Source: Chitinophaga oryzae
GTDB lineage: Bacteria > Bacteroidota > Bacteroidia > Chitinophagales > Chitinophagaceae
Length of the DNA stretch: 64,000 nt
Direction of reading: 5' to 3'
Assembly: GCF_012516375.2 (NCBI RefSeq)
Contig: NZ_CP051204.2
Span: 7,502,001-7,566,000 of the forward strand
Of this stretch, positions 16,478 through 24,347 are shown piece after piece. The notes below the pieces were generated by a model, which did no database searches, had not been told where the DNA came from, and worked only from the letters and a program-made list of their open reading frames with translations. Within the stretch, counting starts at the first letter, position 1. Each line of letters starts with the position of its first letter. The position numbers were made by a program, and so were the translations under genes.

Positions 16478-18814
16478 ATGATCACTTCATTCAAAGCCAC
16501 TGTCACAGGCTTTTTTCTCAGCCTGGTTACCATGGCTGCAGTAGCGCAAACCACCATAAGCGGTACTGTACAATCTTCCGAAGGACCGCTCAGACATGCC
16601 ACCATCAGGGTCAACGGCACAAAAACAGCCACTTTCACCGATAAAGACGGGAAATATTCGCTCTCCATCAACCGGCCGGACACGTTTTCGCTGACGGTCA
16701 GCCTGATGGGCTATACCCCGCAAACCCGGTCCTTCGCCGCCGGCGAGGCTACGGCCGACTGGATGCTGGAACAATCCACCCGCGCCCTCGGCGAAGTGAT
16801 CGTATCCGCCAGCCGCAAACCGGAATCACTGGACAACGTCCCTTCTTCCGTGACCGTCCTCACCCGCAAAACGCTGGAAGACAACCTTGCTGTCACCTCC
16901 GACATCACCCAGATACTTGCCAATGAAGTTCCCGGCCTCGCGCCGTCGGCACAAACCAACAGCAATGTGGGGCAGTCCCTCCGCGGCCGGTCGGTGCTCA
17001 TCATGATTGACGGCATCCCGCAATCCACCCCGCTGCGTAACGGCGAGGTAGACCTGCGGTCTATCGATCCGGCAGTGCTGGAACGCATCGACGTGATCAA
17101 AGGCGCCACCGCCATCTATGGCAACGGCGCTTCCGGCGGTTTGATCAACTACATCACACTCACGCCTAAAGACAATACGCCTGTTGCCGGCAGGACCTCC
17201 ATCAATCTCACCGGCTCCCTGGCCAGCCTGAAAGGTAGCACCGGCGGACGTATCGGACAATTATTGCATGGGAAGCTCGGAAAATTTGATTACGCTGTGA
17301 GCGGTGTATACGAACGCACCGGCGAATGGAAAGATGCCAAAGGAAAACTGGTAGGCACCAACTACAGCCTTGGCGAAACCGACAGCTACAACGCTTTTGT
17401 GAAACTGGGTTACGCCCCCAACCGCCGCCAGCGCATCCAGCTGATGTACAACTACTACAACAGCCAGCAAAACTCCAACTACACGCTCGTGAATGGCAAC
17501 TATCTCACAGAACAGCCTGCCACCGGCGTATTGGGCAAACAAACCGGTAAACCGACGGGCATCAACGGTAACCACAACCTGCAGCTGTCCTGGCATGCCG
17601 ACAGCCTGATAGGTGGTACCAGCCTGCAAACAGACGCCTACTACGAATCCCGGGACGATGTGTTCTACGTATCCCTCGGACGTTTTGAAGGCGGCGATGG
17701 TCAATCCCATACGCTGTCAAAGAAAAAAGGCTTCCGCTTTATGTTCAACTCCCCCATCACCCGCCAGGGCAGCCTCTCTTACGGTGCGGACTTTGTCAAC
17801 GACATCACCTCCCAGCCCCTGGTAGACGGCCGTATCTGGGTGCCGGAAATGAATATGTTCAACGTAGCACCTTTTGCGGAAACCCAGTGGATACTGCTGG
17901 ACAACCTGATCCTGAAAGGCGGCGTGCGGATGGAAAGAGTGAAAATCAGCGTGGAGGATTATACCACCCTGCGCATCACCAACGCCAGCGGTCAAACTAT
18001 CACGCCCAGCTTTGCAGTAAAAGGCGGCGACCTCACTTACACCTCCACCCTGTTCAACGTGGGTGTCCGTTACAACCGGTTCCCGGCCTTCCAGCCTTAC
18101 GCCAGCTTCTCCCAGGGCTTCTCCGTGGCTGACGTAGGCCTCGCCCTGCGCGACGCCAAAGTGGACAACATCAGCAAAATCAATACAGAAGCAGTACTGG
18201 TGAATAACTATGAACTGGGCTTCGTCAGCAAAGCACAAAAATTCCGTTTTGAACTGACCGGCTTTATCAGCACCTCCAAACTGGGCGCCGAAATGGTATA
18301 CGACGCCGCTACCGATCTGTTTAACGTGAGCCGTACACCCGAACGTATCTATGGCTTTGAAGCCACCGCGCACTACCAGCCCATATCCAAAATAGACCTG
18401 AACCTGGCTTTCAGCTATGTGGAAGGCAAAGCCGATACCGGCCGCACCGGCCACTATAACATGTACCTCAACGGCCGCCGCATTGCCGCCCCGAAAGTAG
18501 GCAGCAGCATCGCTTACCGGCCGCTGAGCGGACTGGAATTACAGGTACACTACAACGGCATCCTGAAACGCGACCGCTTCGATAAGCTGCCCAGCGGATT
18601 GTATAAAGGCAACGAAGGCATCGTGAAGCCCTACCACCTGGTTAATTTCAACGCCAGCTACCGCGTAACCCGCAGCACCATGCTCACCTTAGGCATTGAA
18701 AACGTGTTCAACGCAGATTATTTCCCTGCCAGGTCCCAATGGTTCATGATCCCCGGATTCTATTCCAAAGGAAGAGGCACCGCGTTTAATATAGGCGTTA
18801 CCGTTAATTACTAA
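16478..18814 (+). CDS. TonB-dependent siderophore-type outer-membrane receptor
   Basis: A 778-residue receptor. The signal peptide is about residues 1-23 (ends AAVAQ), and a carboxypeptidase-regulatory-like domain lies at about 25-100 (ISGTVQSSEGPLRHATIRVNG). The TonB box region and plug (about 105-240) contain EVIVSASRKPESLDNVPSSV, LRGRSVLIMIDG and IERIDVIKGA-type sequence. A 22-strand barrel ends in NIGVTVNY with a terminal aromatic. It imports a ferric-siderophore-like ligand using TonB energy; the ligand is unknown. ATG 16478 is chosen because the upstream extension is not signal-peptide-like. A divergent AraC gene is its likely regulator. Confidence 0.92.
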   Translation: MITSFKATVTGFFLSLVTMAAVAQTTISGTVQSSEGPLRHATIRVNGTKTATFTDKDGKYSLSINRPDTFSLTVSLMGYTPQTRSFAAGEATADWMLEQSTRALGEVIVSASRKPESLDNVPSSVTVLTRKTLEDNLAVTSDITQILANEVPGLAPSAQTNSNVGQSLRGRSVLIMIDGIPQSTPLRNGEVDLRSIDPAVLERIDVIKGATAIYGNGASGGLINYITLTPKDNTPVAGRTSINLTGSLASLKGSTGGRIGQLLHGKLGKFDYAVSGVYERTGEWKDAKGKLVGTNYSLGETDSYNAFVKLGYAPNRRQRIQLMYNYYNSQQNSNYTLVNGNYLTEQPATGVLGKQTGKPTGINGNHNLQLSWHADSLIGGTSLQTDAYYESRDDVFYVSLGRFEGGDGQSHTLSKKKGFRFMFNSPITRQGSLSYGADFVNDITSQPLVDGRIWVPEMNMFNVAPFAETQWILLDNLILKGGVRMERVKISVEDYTTLRITNASGQTITPSFAVKGGDLTYTSTLFNVGVRYNRFPAFQPYASFSQGFSVADVGLALRDAKVDNISKINTEAVLVNNYELGFVSKAQKFRFELTGFISTSKLGAEMVYDAATDLFNVSRTPERIYGFEATAHYQPISKIDLNLAFSYVEGKADTGRTGHYNMYLNGRRIAAPKVGSSIAYRPLSGLELQVHYNGILKRDRFDKLPSGLYKGNEGIVKPYHLVNFNASYRVTRSTMLTLGIENVFNADYFPARSQWFMIPGFYSKGRGTAFNIGVTVNY

Positions 18815-18829
18815 TCCATACGGCACTAT

Positions 18830-18879
18830 AAACAAACAAAAGGCCCTGAAGCAGTTGCTCCAGGGCCTTTTGTTTGTTT
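18830..18879. terminator. Bidirectional terminator between convergent genes
   Basis: A perfect 19-bp stem (AAACAAACAAAAGGCCCTG at 18830-18848, complement at 18861-18879) has a 12-base loop, with A-rich and T-rich flanks. It separates the receptor (plus strand) from the glycosidase operon (minus strand) and suits both. Confidence 0.92.
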
Positions 18880-18908
18880 ATAATGCTCTCGGTTACAGTC
18901 GTCCCGCT

Positions 18909-20336
18909 TTACTTTATCGTTGCCTGTATGCTTTTACCGGCAGGCGCCTTTACCTCAACGAAAGATATTATCCGTCCGTTGTTATCTGCCTGGTAACGGG
19001 CGGCCATGGCCACATTTTGTACCAGGATACGGTCATGCTTCCCTGCGAAAGCCGCCCGCCAGCACAACGGCTGTTTGCCCGAATGCTGAAAAACGGTCTG
19101 TTTTCCGGTGTGCGTAACCGTGACGATGGTATTCATCACCTGCAGTCCGCGCACAGCAGCCGTATCGCCGGACTGTCCCCGGTAAAGGGTAGTAATGCGC
19201 CCCTGCGCAGCATCCGGTTCTATTCCCATCAATCCGCGGACGATCCCTTCCACCACGCCAAAAGACACTTCCGGATACTCCCGCCGCGTAGTAGCGGGGT
19301 CGGACAGCTGCAGCACATACCGGCGCGCCTGTTGCCAGTACCCTTGCTGGTAGCAGATCACCGGCAGGTAGGAGGTTGTTTCAACATTCCACCGGCCTGC
19401 CATAAGATACTCCATTGTCTGCCTGCTCCTGGCAGTGTCTTTCAATGCATCGAACCACAGCAGGAACATCTCCCCCTCCCCTGTTCCAAACCGGCCCTCG
19501 CTGTTGTACCACGTATAATAACGTTGATCGCCGCTGTTCCACCAGTGGGCATCTATTTTTTCACGGTATTGACGGGCCATGCTTTCATAACGCGCTGCTT
19601 TGGCAACTTCGCCGTTTAGTTGCGCTATCGCCGATAACGATGACAGTCCACGGTAGATAGCCGCTATCAGGTCCACTCCCATTTTCAGGTCCGGTACATT
19701 TTCCACGTAGGAAGCCAGCCCGCGGCAGCGATGGAAATAGTCCTGTTTATTGAAAGGCGACGGTGCATTCGGATGCAACGGCCGTGAAAAAAGCGAATCA
19801 GGCTGCAACACCCACCGGCGGATATATTCATTCGCTGTTTTCTCAAAAAAATGCGTGAACACCGGATGCTGTATGTACGATTTGTCGCCGGTCCACCGGT
19901 ACAGCTTCCAGCAGGCAAACAGCATATCGAAATTGGCGTTCAGGTTGTACCAGAATTCGCGGTCGTTGCGATAGTCTTCCGGCGCCGGAAGTCCCCATTT
20001 GTTGATCTCCCAGTACGAGCACCAGTCTCTTTTCTCCGCGATATGCGAGGCAAAAGCGCGCAGCATATTACGGTTCTCTTTGTCCAGTCCGCAGATGGCG
20101 GCGCCGATGGTTTGGTGCGCCACATCGCGCATACAGAAAGCGTTGCGGGCAGGCAGCGCGGCCTCATACCACGGGCCCACAGCATCACCGGGATTACCGC
20201 GGTAATGCTGTACCATACCGGCAGCCCAGCGGTAAGCCTGCTGTACGGCCGTATCGGTAGTCGTAAAAACAGCACCCTGCGAAAGGGCTGTGATGCTGCT
20301 GCCGAGCAGGCAGCCTATGATCAGGAGTCGTTTCAT
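18909..20336 (-). CDS. Exported (alpha/alpha)6-type glycosidase-like protein
   Basis: A 475-residue protein with a signal peptide (residues 1-19, ends TALSQ). Helix-rich repeats with conserved aromatic and acidic clusters (AALPARNAFCMRDVAHQTIGA; REFWYNLNANFDMLFACWKLYRWTGD; WWNSGDQRYYTWYNSEG; WFDALKDTARSRQTMEYLMAGRWNVET) suggest a six-hairpin glycosidase barrel. I cannot assign a CAZy family. It is the last gene of the GH27 locus, 5 bp after the alpha-galactosidase gene, so it probably acts on the same glycan. Confidence 0.75.
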   Translation of the reverse strand: MKRLLIIGCLLGSSITALSQGAVFTTTDTAVQQAYRWAAGMVQHYRGNPGDAVGPWYEAALPARNAFCMRDVAHQTIGAAICGLDKENRNMLRAFASHIAEKRDWCSYWEINKWGLPAPEDYRNDREFWYNLNANFDMLFACWKLYRWTGDKSYIQHPVFTHFFEKTANEYIRRWVLQPDSLFSRPLHPNAPSPFNKQDYFHRCRGLASYVENVPDLKMGVDLIAAIYRGLSSLSAIAQLNGEVAKAARYESMARQYREKIDAHWWNSGDQRYYTWYNSEGRFGTGEGEMFLLWFDALKDTARSRQTMEYLMAGRWNVETTSYLPVICYQQGYWQQARRYVLQLSDPATTRREYPEVSFGVVEGIVRGLMGIEPDAAQGRITTLYRGQSGDTAAVRGLQVMNTIVTVTHTGKQTVFQHSGKQPLCWRAAFAGKHDRILVQNVAMAARYQADNNGRIISFVEVKAPAGKSIQATIK

Positions 20337-20341
20337 GTGTA

Positions 20342-21544
20342 CTATTGCTTTAACCGGAACATCACGATATCATGTGGCTTAATCACCGCGTTGAACGGCT
20401 TCCGGGTAGTGCCTTCATTTTTGCCTGTCCATACGTTGTACAGGGTATAATGAATGTCCTGTTTCAACGTATGATGGAAAACGTTGTCCGCTATGGCAGT
20501 CTCCTTCCAGTTGAAATGTACTGCAGCATTGTGGCTGCTGCGGTTCAGGAAACAAACGGCCCAGTCGCCGCGCTGCAGGGGTTTGCACCATATCTGCAGA
20601 CTGTCTTTCTCTGAAAATTTAAAGCCTTGTATCCCCAAAGGGTCCTGATCGATGGCGATCACGTCTTTGTTGGTGAGTATGGCTTTAGTCGCGGGCGTCA
20701 TCTTCCGGATATCGTTGCCGGCCATCAGCGGAGCTGCCATCATGGCCCAGAGCGAGAAATGGGTCCTGTCTTCCGTGTAGGTCATCCCGTTACCTACTTC
20801 CAGCATGTCCGGGTCATTCCAGTGATCGGGGCCGGAGTAACGGCGCAGGCTATCCTGTATATCGGCGATGCGCATCACGCTGAGGGCATCCCAGGTGCCA
20901 TGGCTGTGTACGGAGTCGAACACCTGCCAGATGTCTTCGGTGGTGCGCCACATTTGGCCTACCGGGGCGCCCCACTCCCATGGCTTGTTCACGCCCCATT
21001 CACACAGGCTGAAGATCATAGGCCGGCCTGCTTTGCGCAGTGCGTTGCTCATGGTAGTATAGGCTTCTTTAGCGTTGATACCGTGGGTATTGCACCAGTC
21101 GTATTTGAGGTAGTCGATGTCCCAGGCGGCATAGTTGCGCGCATCCTGGTATTCGTAGCCGCGGGTGCCGGGGTATTTAGCGCAGGTGAGCGTGCCGGCG
21201 CAGTTGTACATTCCGAATTTCAGGCCTTTGCCGTGTACGTAGTCCACCACCGCTTTGAGGCCATGGGGGAACTTCTGCGGGTCAGGCACCAGGTTACCGG
21301 CGCTGTCGCGCTCCATGGCCATCCAGCCGTCGTCGAGCACGAGGTAAGTGTAGCCGGCGGCTTTCATGCCGGAAGACACCATGATATCTGCCGTTTCCAT
21401 GATCAGCTTTTCATTGATGCCTGTCTGGAAAGTATTCCAGCTGTTCCAGCCCATGGGCGGCGTAGGCGCCAGGCCTTCGAATTTCTGTGCAGCGGTAGTA
21501 TGTGCCAGCGCTAACGCCAGCATACCGGATATCAGTTTTTTCAT
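20342..21544 (-). CDS. GH27 family alpha-galactosidase, exported
   Basis: A 400-residue GH27 enzyme. The signal peptide is residues 1-20, and the TIM barrel begins TPPMGWNSWNTF (29-40) with LVLDDGWM (68-75). The nucleophile Asp149 lies in YLKYDWCN, and the WNDPDMLEVGNG signature is near 242-253. A C-terminal beta domain ends DIVMFRLKQ. It should release terminal alpha-linked galactose from oligo- or polysaccharides, or glycoconjugates. Position -3 to the GP of SGPDHWNDPDM is Arg, where plant and animal enzymes have the acid/base Asp, so the acid/base residue needs structural confirmation. ATG 21544 gives the signal peptide; the longer frame to 21706 is not used. Confidence 0.93.
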   Translation of the reverse strand: MKKLISGMLALALAHTTAAQKFEGLAPTPPMGWNSWNTFQTGINEKLIMETADIMVSSGMKAAGYTYLVLDDGWMAMERDSAGNLVPDPQKFPHGLKAVVDYVHGKGLKFGMYNCAGTLTCAKYPGTRGYEYQDARNYAAWDIDYLKYDWCNTHGINAKEAYTTMSNALRKAGRPMIFSLCEWGVNKPWEWGAPVGQMWRTTEDIWQVFDSVHSHGTWDALSVMRIADIQDSLRRYSGPDHWNDPDMLEVGNGMTYTEDRTHFSLWAMMAAPLMAGNDIRKMTPATKAILTNKDVIAIDQDPLGIQGFKFSEKDSLQIWCKPLQRGDWAVCFLNRSSHNAAVHFNWKETAIADNVFHHTLKQDIHYTLYNVWTGKNEGTTRKPFNAVIKPHDIVMFRLKQ

Positions 21545-21567
21545 TTTTTTTGTGAGATGATGAACAA

Positions 21568-22611
21568 TTAATCCTGACAAGTGGCGGCGGCTTTCTCCCG
21601 GAGGGAGCAGCCCAGCATCGCTTCGGGGCCTATGCCGAGGTAAAGCGGTGTTCCGCCGGTGTTGACTACGGTGCCCGCCATAAAGTCGCGGTACCAGTCC
21701 ATCCACGGGAAAACGTAGTTATACATTTCCGCGGCATGGACGGTGAGGCCGTCACCGGCTTTACGCGGCAGCTGCAGGCCTTTGTCCTGGTAGAAGTTTT
21801 CGCCTACGGTATGCAGCCATTCATGCAGCCATACGCCGGGATCATTCGTTTTGTAGTAGCTGATCCTGTCGGCCAGGCTGGCAGCCGCATCGAACTTGAT
21901 GGTGACGTATCCTGTTTTGATACTTTCCCTGAGCGGGTTGGTCCATGCGAGGCCGAAGTAGTTGCTTTTAAAGCTACAGGTCCCTTCGCTCTCCCGCCAG
22001 AAAACGAATACGCAGTCGTAAGCGCCGGGTTGTATCTCCGGCATCAACGCTGCGATGGCAGACGGTTCTACCGTGAAGTTACCGCCCGGTGAACGGGTAA
22101 GCGTTACCGGCAGGGTGATATCTTTCCGCACCGTCTCCCAATGGATCGTATTGTAGGCATATTTCTCAAAATGCTGCCGGAGGCTCCATTGAAAAAAATC
22201 GTAACCCATGTTCAGGTCGGCCTGGGAGAAATGCGTACTGCATTCACCGGAAGAGGTAATGCCTTTTGTCTCGTACAGTCCTATCCAAAGAGCTTTCCAT
22301 ACTTTGGGAGCAGGTTTGTCTGCTGCGGTGAAGTTCATGGTAGTGGCGGCGGTGACATTGCTTTCTTTTCGCAGGTACTGCCAGGAGTTACGCAGGGTCA
22401 CGCCTACTACATGTTTACCGCTGGTGACGGCGATACTGCCCGGCGCCTGCACGCCGGTATAGGCGCCGTCGAGATAGATGTAACCCGTTTCCGGCGCGGT
22501 GACGGTGAGTTGTATTTTGTCATGCTGACTGCTACCACCGGCGGGGGCGGTGCTTTTCCTGCACGCCCCCATTATTACCAGCAGTAGTGCCAGGATGCAT
22601 CGGTGTTTCAT
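21568..22611 (-). CDS. Lipoprotein with PEGA domain and HEWLH metallopeptidase-like motif
   Basis: A 347-residue predicted lipoprotein (lipobox IMGAC, Cys17). A PEGA beta domain at about residues 35-80 contains GYIYLDGAYTGVQAPGS and is usually a surface or cell-wall binding module. The C-terminal half carries HEWLH at 263-267, the HExxH zinc signature, in the context WLHEWLHTVGENF. No known peptidase family is recognised with confidence. An in-frame ATG at 22638 overlaps the susD stop (ATGA) and would add 9 residues; either start is possible. It lies within the SusCD/GH27 operon, so it may act on a glycoprotein or peptide part of the substrate, or simply bind it. Confidence 0.7.
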   Translation of the reverse strand: MKHRCILALLLVIMGACRKSTAPAGGSSQHDKIQLTVTAPETGYIYLDGAYTGVQAPGSIAVTSGKHVVGVTLRNSWQYLRKESNVTAATTMNFTAADKPAPKVWKALWIGLYETKGITSSGECSTHFSQADLNMGYDFFQWSLRQHFEKYAYNTIHWETVRKDITLPVTLTRSPGGNFTVEPSAIAALMPEIQPGAYDCVFVFWRESEGTCSFKSNYFGLAWTNPLRESIKTGYVTIKFDAAASLADRISYYKTNDPGVWLHEWLHTVGENFYQDKGLQLPRKAGDGLTVHAAEMYNYVFPWMDWYRDFMAGTVVNTGGTPLYLGIGPEAMLGCSLREKAAATCQD

Positions 22612-22634
22612 GCGGCTGATCACTTTAATGGTTA

Positions 22635-24317
22635 TCATTTATATCCTGGATTCTGAGGCAGGTTGGTCCTTCTTATTTCGTCGCGGGGAATAGGCAGCAG
22701 ATAATGCTCCGGCTTAAACACACGGTCCTGTACTTTGATGACAGTATAGGTTTTGGTGCCGTCGGCGTTCTTCACGATCTTCATACCGTTCAGCGGTTTG
22801 TTTTCCGTTTCACCGGCGATTTTCCATCGGCGCACATCGTAGTACCGATGACCTTCGAGGCACAGCTCTACCTGTCTTTCATTCTGTATCTTCTTCAGCA
22901 GGGCTGCACCGGCAAGCGTACCGGGGAGATCGGTGGTGATACCGGCTCGGTGACGCAGCAGGTCCAGGTACTGGCGGGCCACGTCCTCATGTCCAAGGTG
23001 AAATTCGGCTTCTGCATAGTTCAGGTATATCTCTGAGAGCCGCGCTATTACCCAGAATTTGTTGGTTTGTGTTTCCACCCTGTAGTTGTAGGTGGTATCC
23101 TGGTATTTACGGAAGCTGTAGCGGGTATAGCTGGAGTTCCAGGTGTCCCACCCGGTTTCGGTATCCAGGCCGCCTTCGTAGGTCTCTACCTCATTGCTAT
23201 GACCGGCATCGTAGCGGTCTTTGAAATATTCCGGTCTGCCATAAGGAAGGCCATCGCAAAGGATATCCTGGTAGAAGCGGGGATCGCGGTTGGCATAGGG
23301 GTGCTGCGGATCATACCCGGAAGCCGGATCGCTGATGTCTTTTCCGTTGGCCATACCAAAAGCGTCTACCAGGCCCTGGCTGGGCGCAAAAGAAGTCCAG
23401 CCGCGGAAACCATTGGGAGCCAGGAACATTTCGACGCCCTGGAAAGAAGACCACTGGTATTGTTTATTGGTACCGCGGGTCATGATCAGCTCCGTATTGT
23501 AGGTGGTAAACAGGATGGGGTATGCGCCGGTAAACAGCTGGTAGTTGGGCATATCGATCACTGCTTTGGCGGCGTCGGATGCCTTCTGCCATCTGGCGTT
23601 ATCATTGCCGGTGTTCCATTGCGGGCTGGCAGCGTATAGCAGTACCCGTGACTTCAGCGCCAGGGCTGCGCCTTTGGTCGCCCTTCCCAGTTCGGCCGCG
23701 TTGTTACCATAACTACCGGGAAGTACGGCGGCGGCGGCATCACATTCTTTCACGATGAACGACACACATTCATCGAAAGTGCTGCGCGACATAACGAAAT
23801 TACTGTTAAGGTCAAAGGGTTTGGTCACCAGCGGCACGCCGCCATAATCGCTGATAAGTTTAAAGTAGGCATAGGCACGCAGATACGTGACTTCAGCCTT
23901 CAACCGGCCGCGTACGGCATCATCGCCGGGCACGCCGTCTATCCTGGACAGAAAGAGATTACAATCCTGGATGCGTTTGTACGTTTCTTCCCAGATGTCA
24001 AAATTGCTCAGGTTGTCCGGGGTAAGGGAACCAGAATTCATGACAACGGCATTGTAGTCATCGAACCTGTTGAAGGCTTCATCACAGGCGGAGGAGAGCG
24101 CCCAGGAGCGGTTACTCAGGGTGTTCCAGTAATGACCGGCGCCGGGCAGAATGTTATACTGGAACTCGGCAAAGGCCCGGGCGAGGCGCAGGTCTTTCCA
24201 GACAGATTCGTCTGAGAAGGAATCCAATGGCACTTTATCCAGCACATCTTTCTGACAGGCTGTAAAAAACAAAGCAGCAAATAATGCAGTACCTATTCTC
24301 CGGTATATTCTTTTCAC
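22635..24317 (-). CDS. SusD/RagB-family glycan-binding lipoprotein
   Basis: A 560-residue lipoprotein starting at GTG with lipobox FFTAC. It has the TPR-like N-terminal helices (AEVTYLRAYAYFKLISDYGGVPLV) and the standard ending (ERQVELCLEGHRYYDVRRWK...YLLPIPRDEIRRTNLPQNPGYK). It forms the lid of the SusC transporter and binds the glycan at the cell surface. It lies 31 bp downstream of susC. Confidence 0.95.
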   Translation of the reverse strand: MKRIYRRIGTALFAALFFTACQKDVLDKVPLDSFSDESVWKDLRLARAFAEFQYNILPGAGHYWNTLSNRSWALSSACDEAFNRFDDYNAVVMNSGSLTPDNLSNFDIWEETYKRIQDCNLFLSRIDGVPGDDAVRGRLKAEVTYLRAYAYFKLISDYGGVPLVTKPFDLNSNFVMSRSTFDECVSFIVKECDAAAAVLPGSYGNNAAELGRATKGAALALKSRVLLYAASPQWNTGNDNARWQKASDAAKAVIDMPNYQLFTGAYPILFTTYNTELIMTRGTNKQYQWSSFQGVEMFLAPNGFRGWTSFAPSQGLVDAFGMANGKDISDPASGYDPQHPYANRDPRFYQDILCDGLPYGRPEYFKDRYDAGHSNEVETYEGGLDTETGWDTWNSSYTRYSFRKYQDTTYNYRVETQTNKFWVIARLSEIYLNYAEAEFHLGHEDVARQYLDLLRHRAGITTDLPGTLAGAALLKKIQNERQVELCLEGHRYYDVRRWKIAGETENKPLNGMKIVKNADGTKTYTVIKVQDRVFKPEHYLLPIPRDEIRRTNLPQNPGYK

Positions 24318-24347
24318 AGTAGATAGATTTAAATGTCATAAAAGTGG

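Noticed and set aside
20627..21514. 295-codon open frame on the plus strand
   Set aside because: It is antisense to the GH27 gene, whose catalytic motifs are intact.
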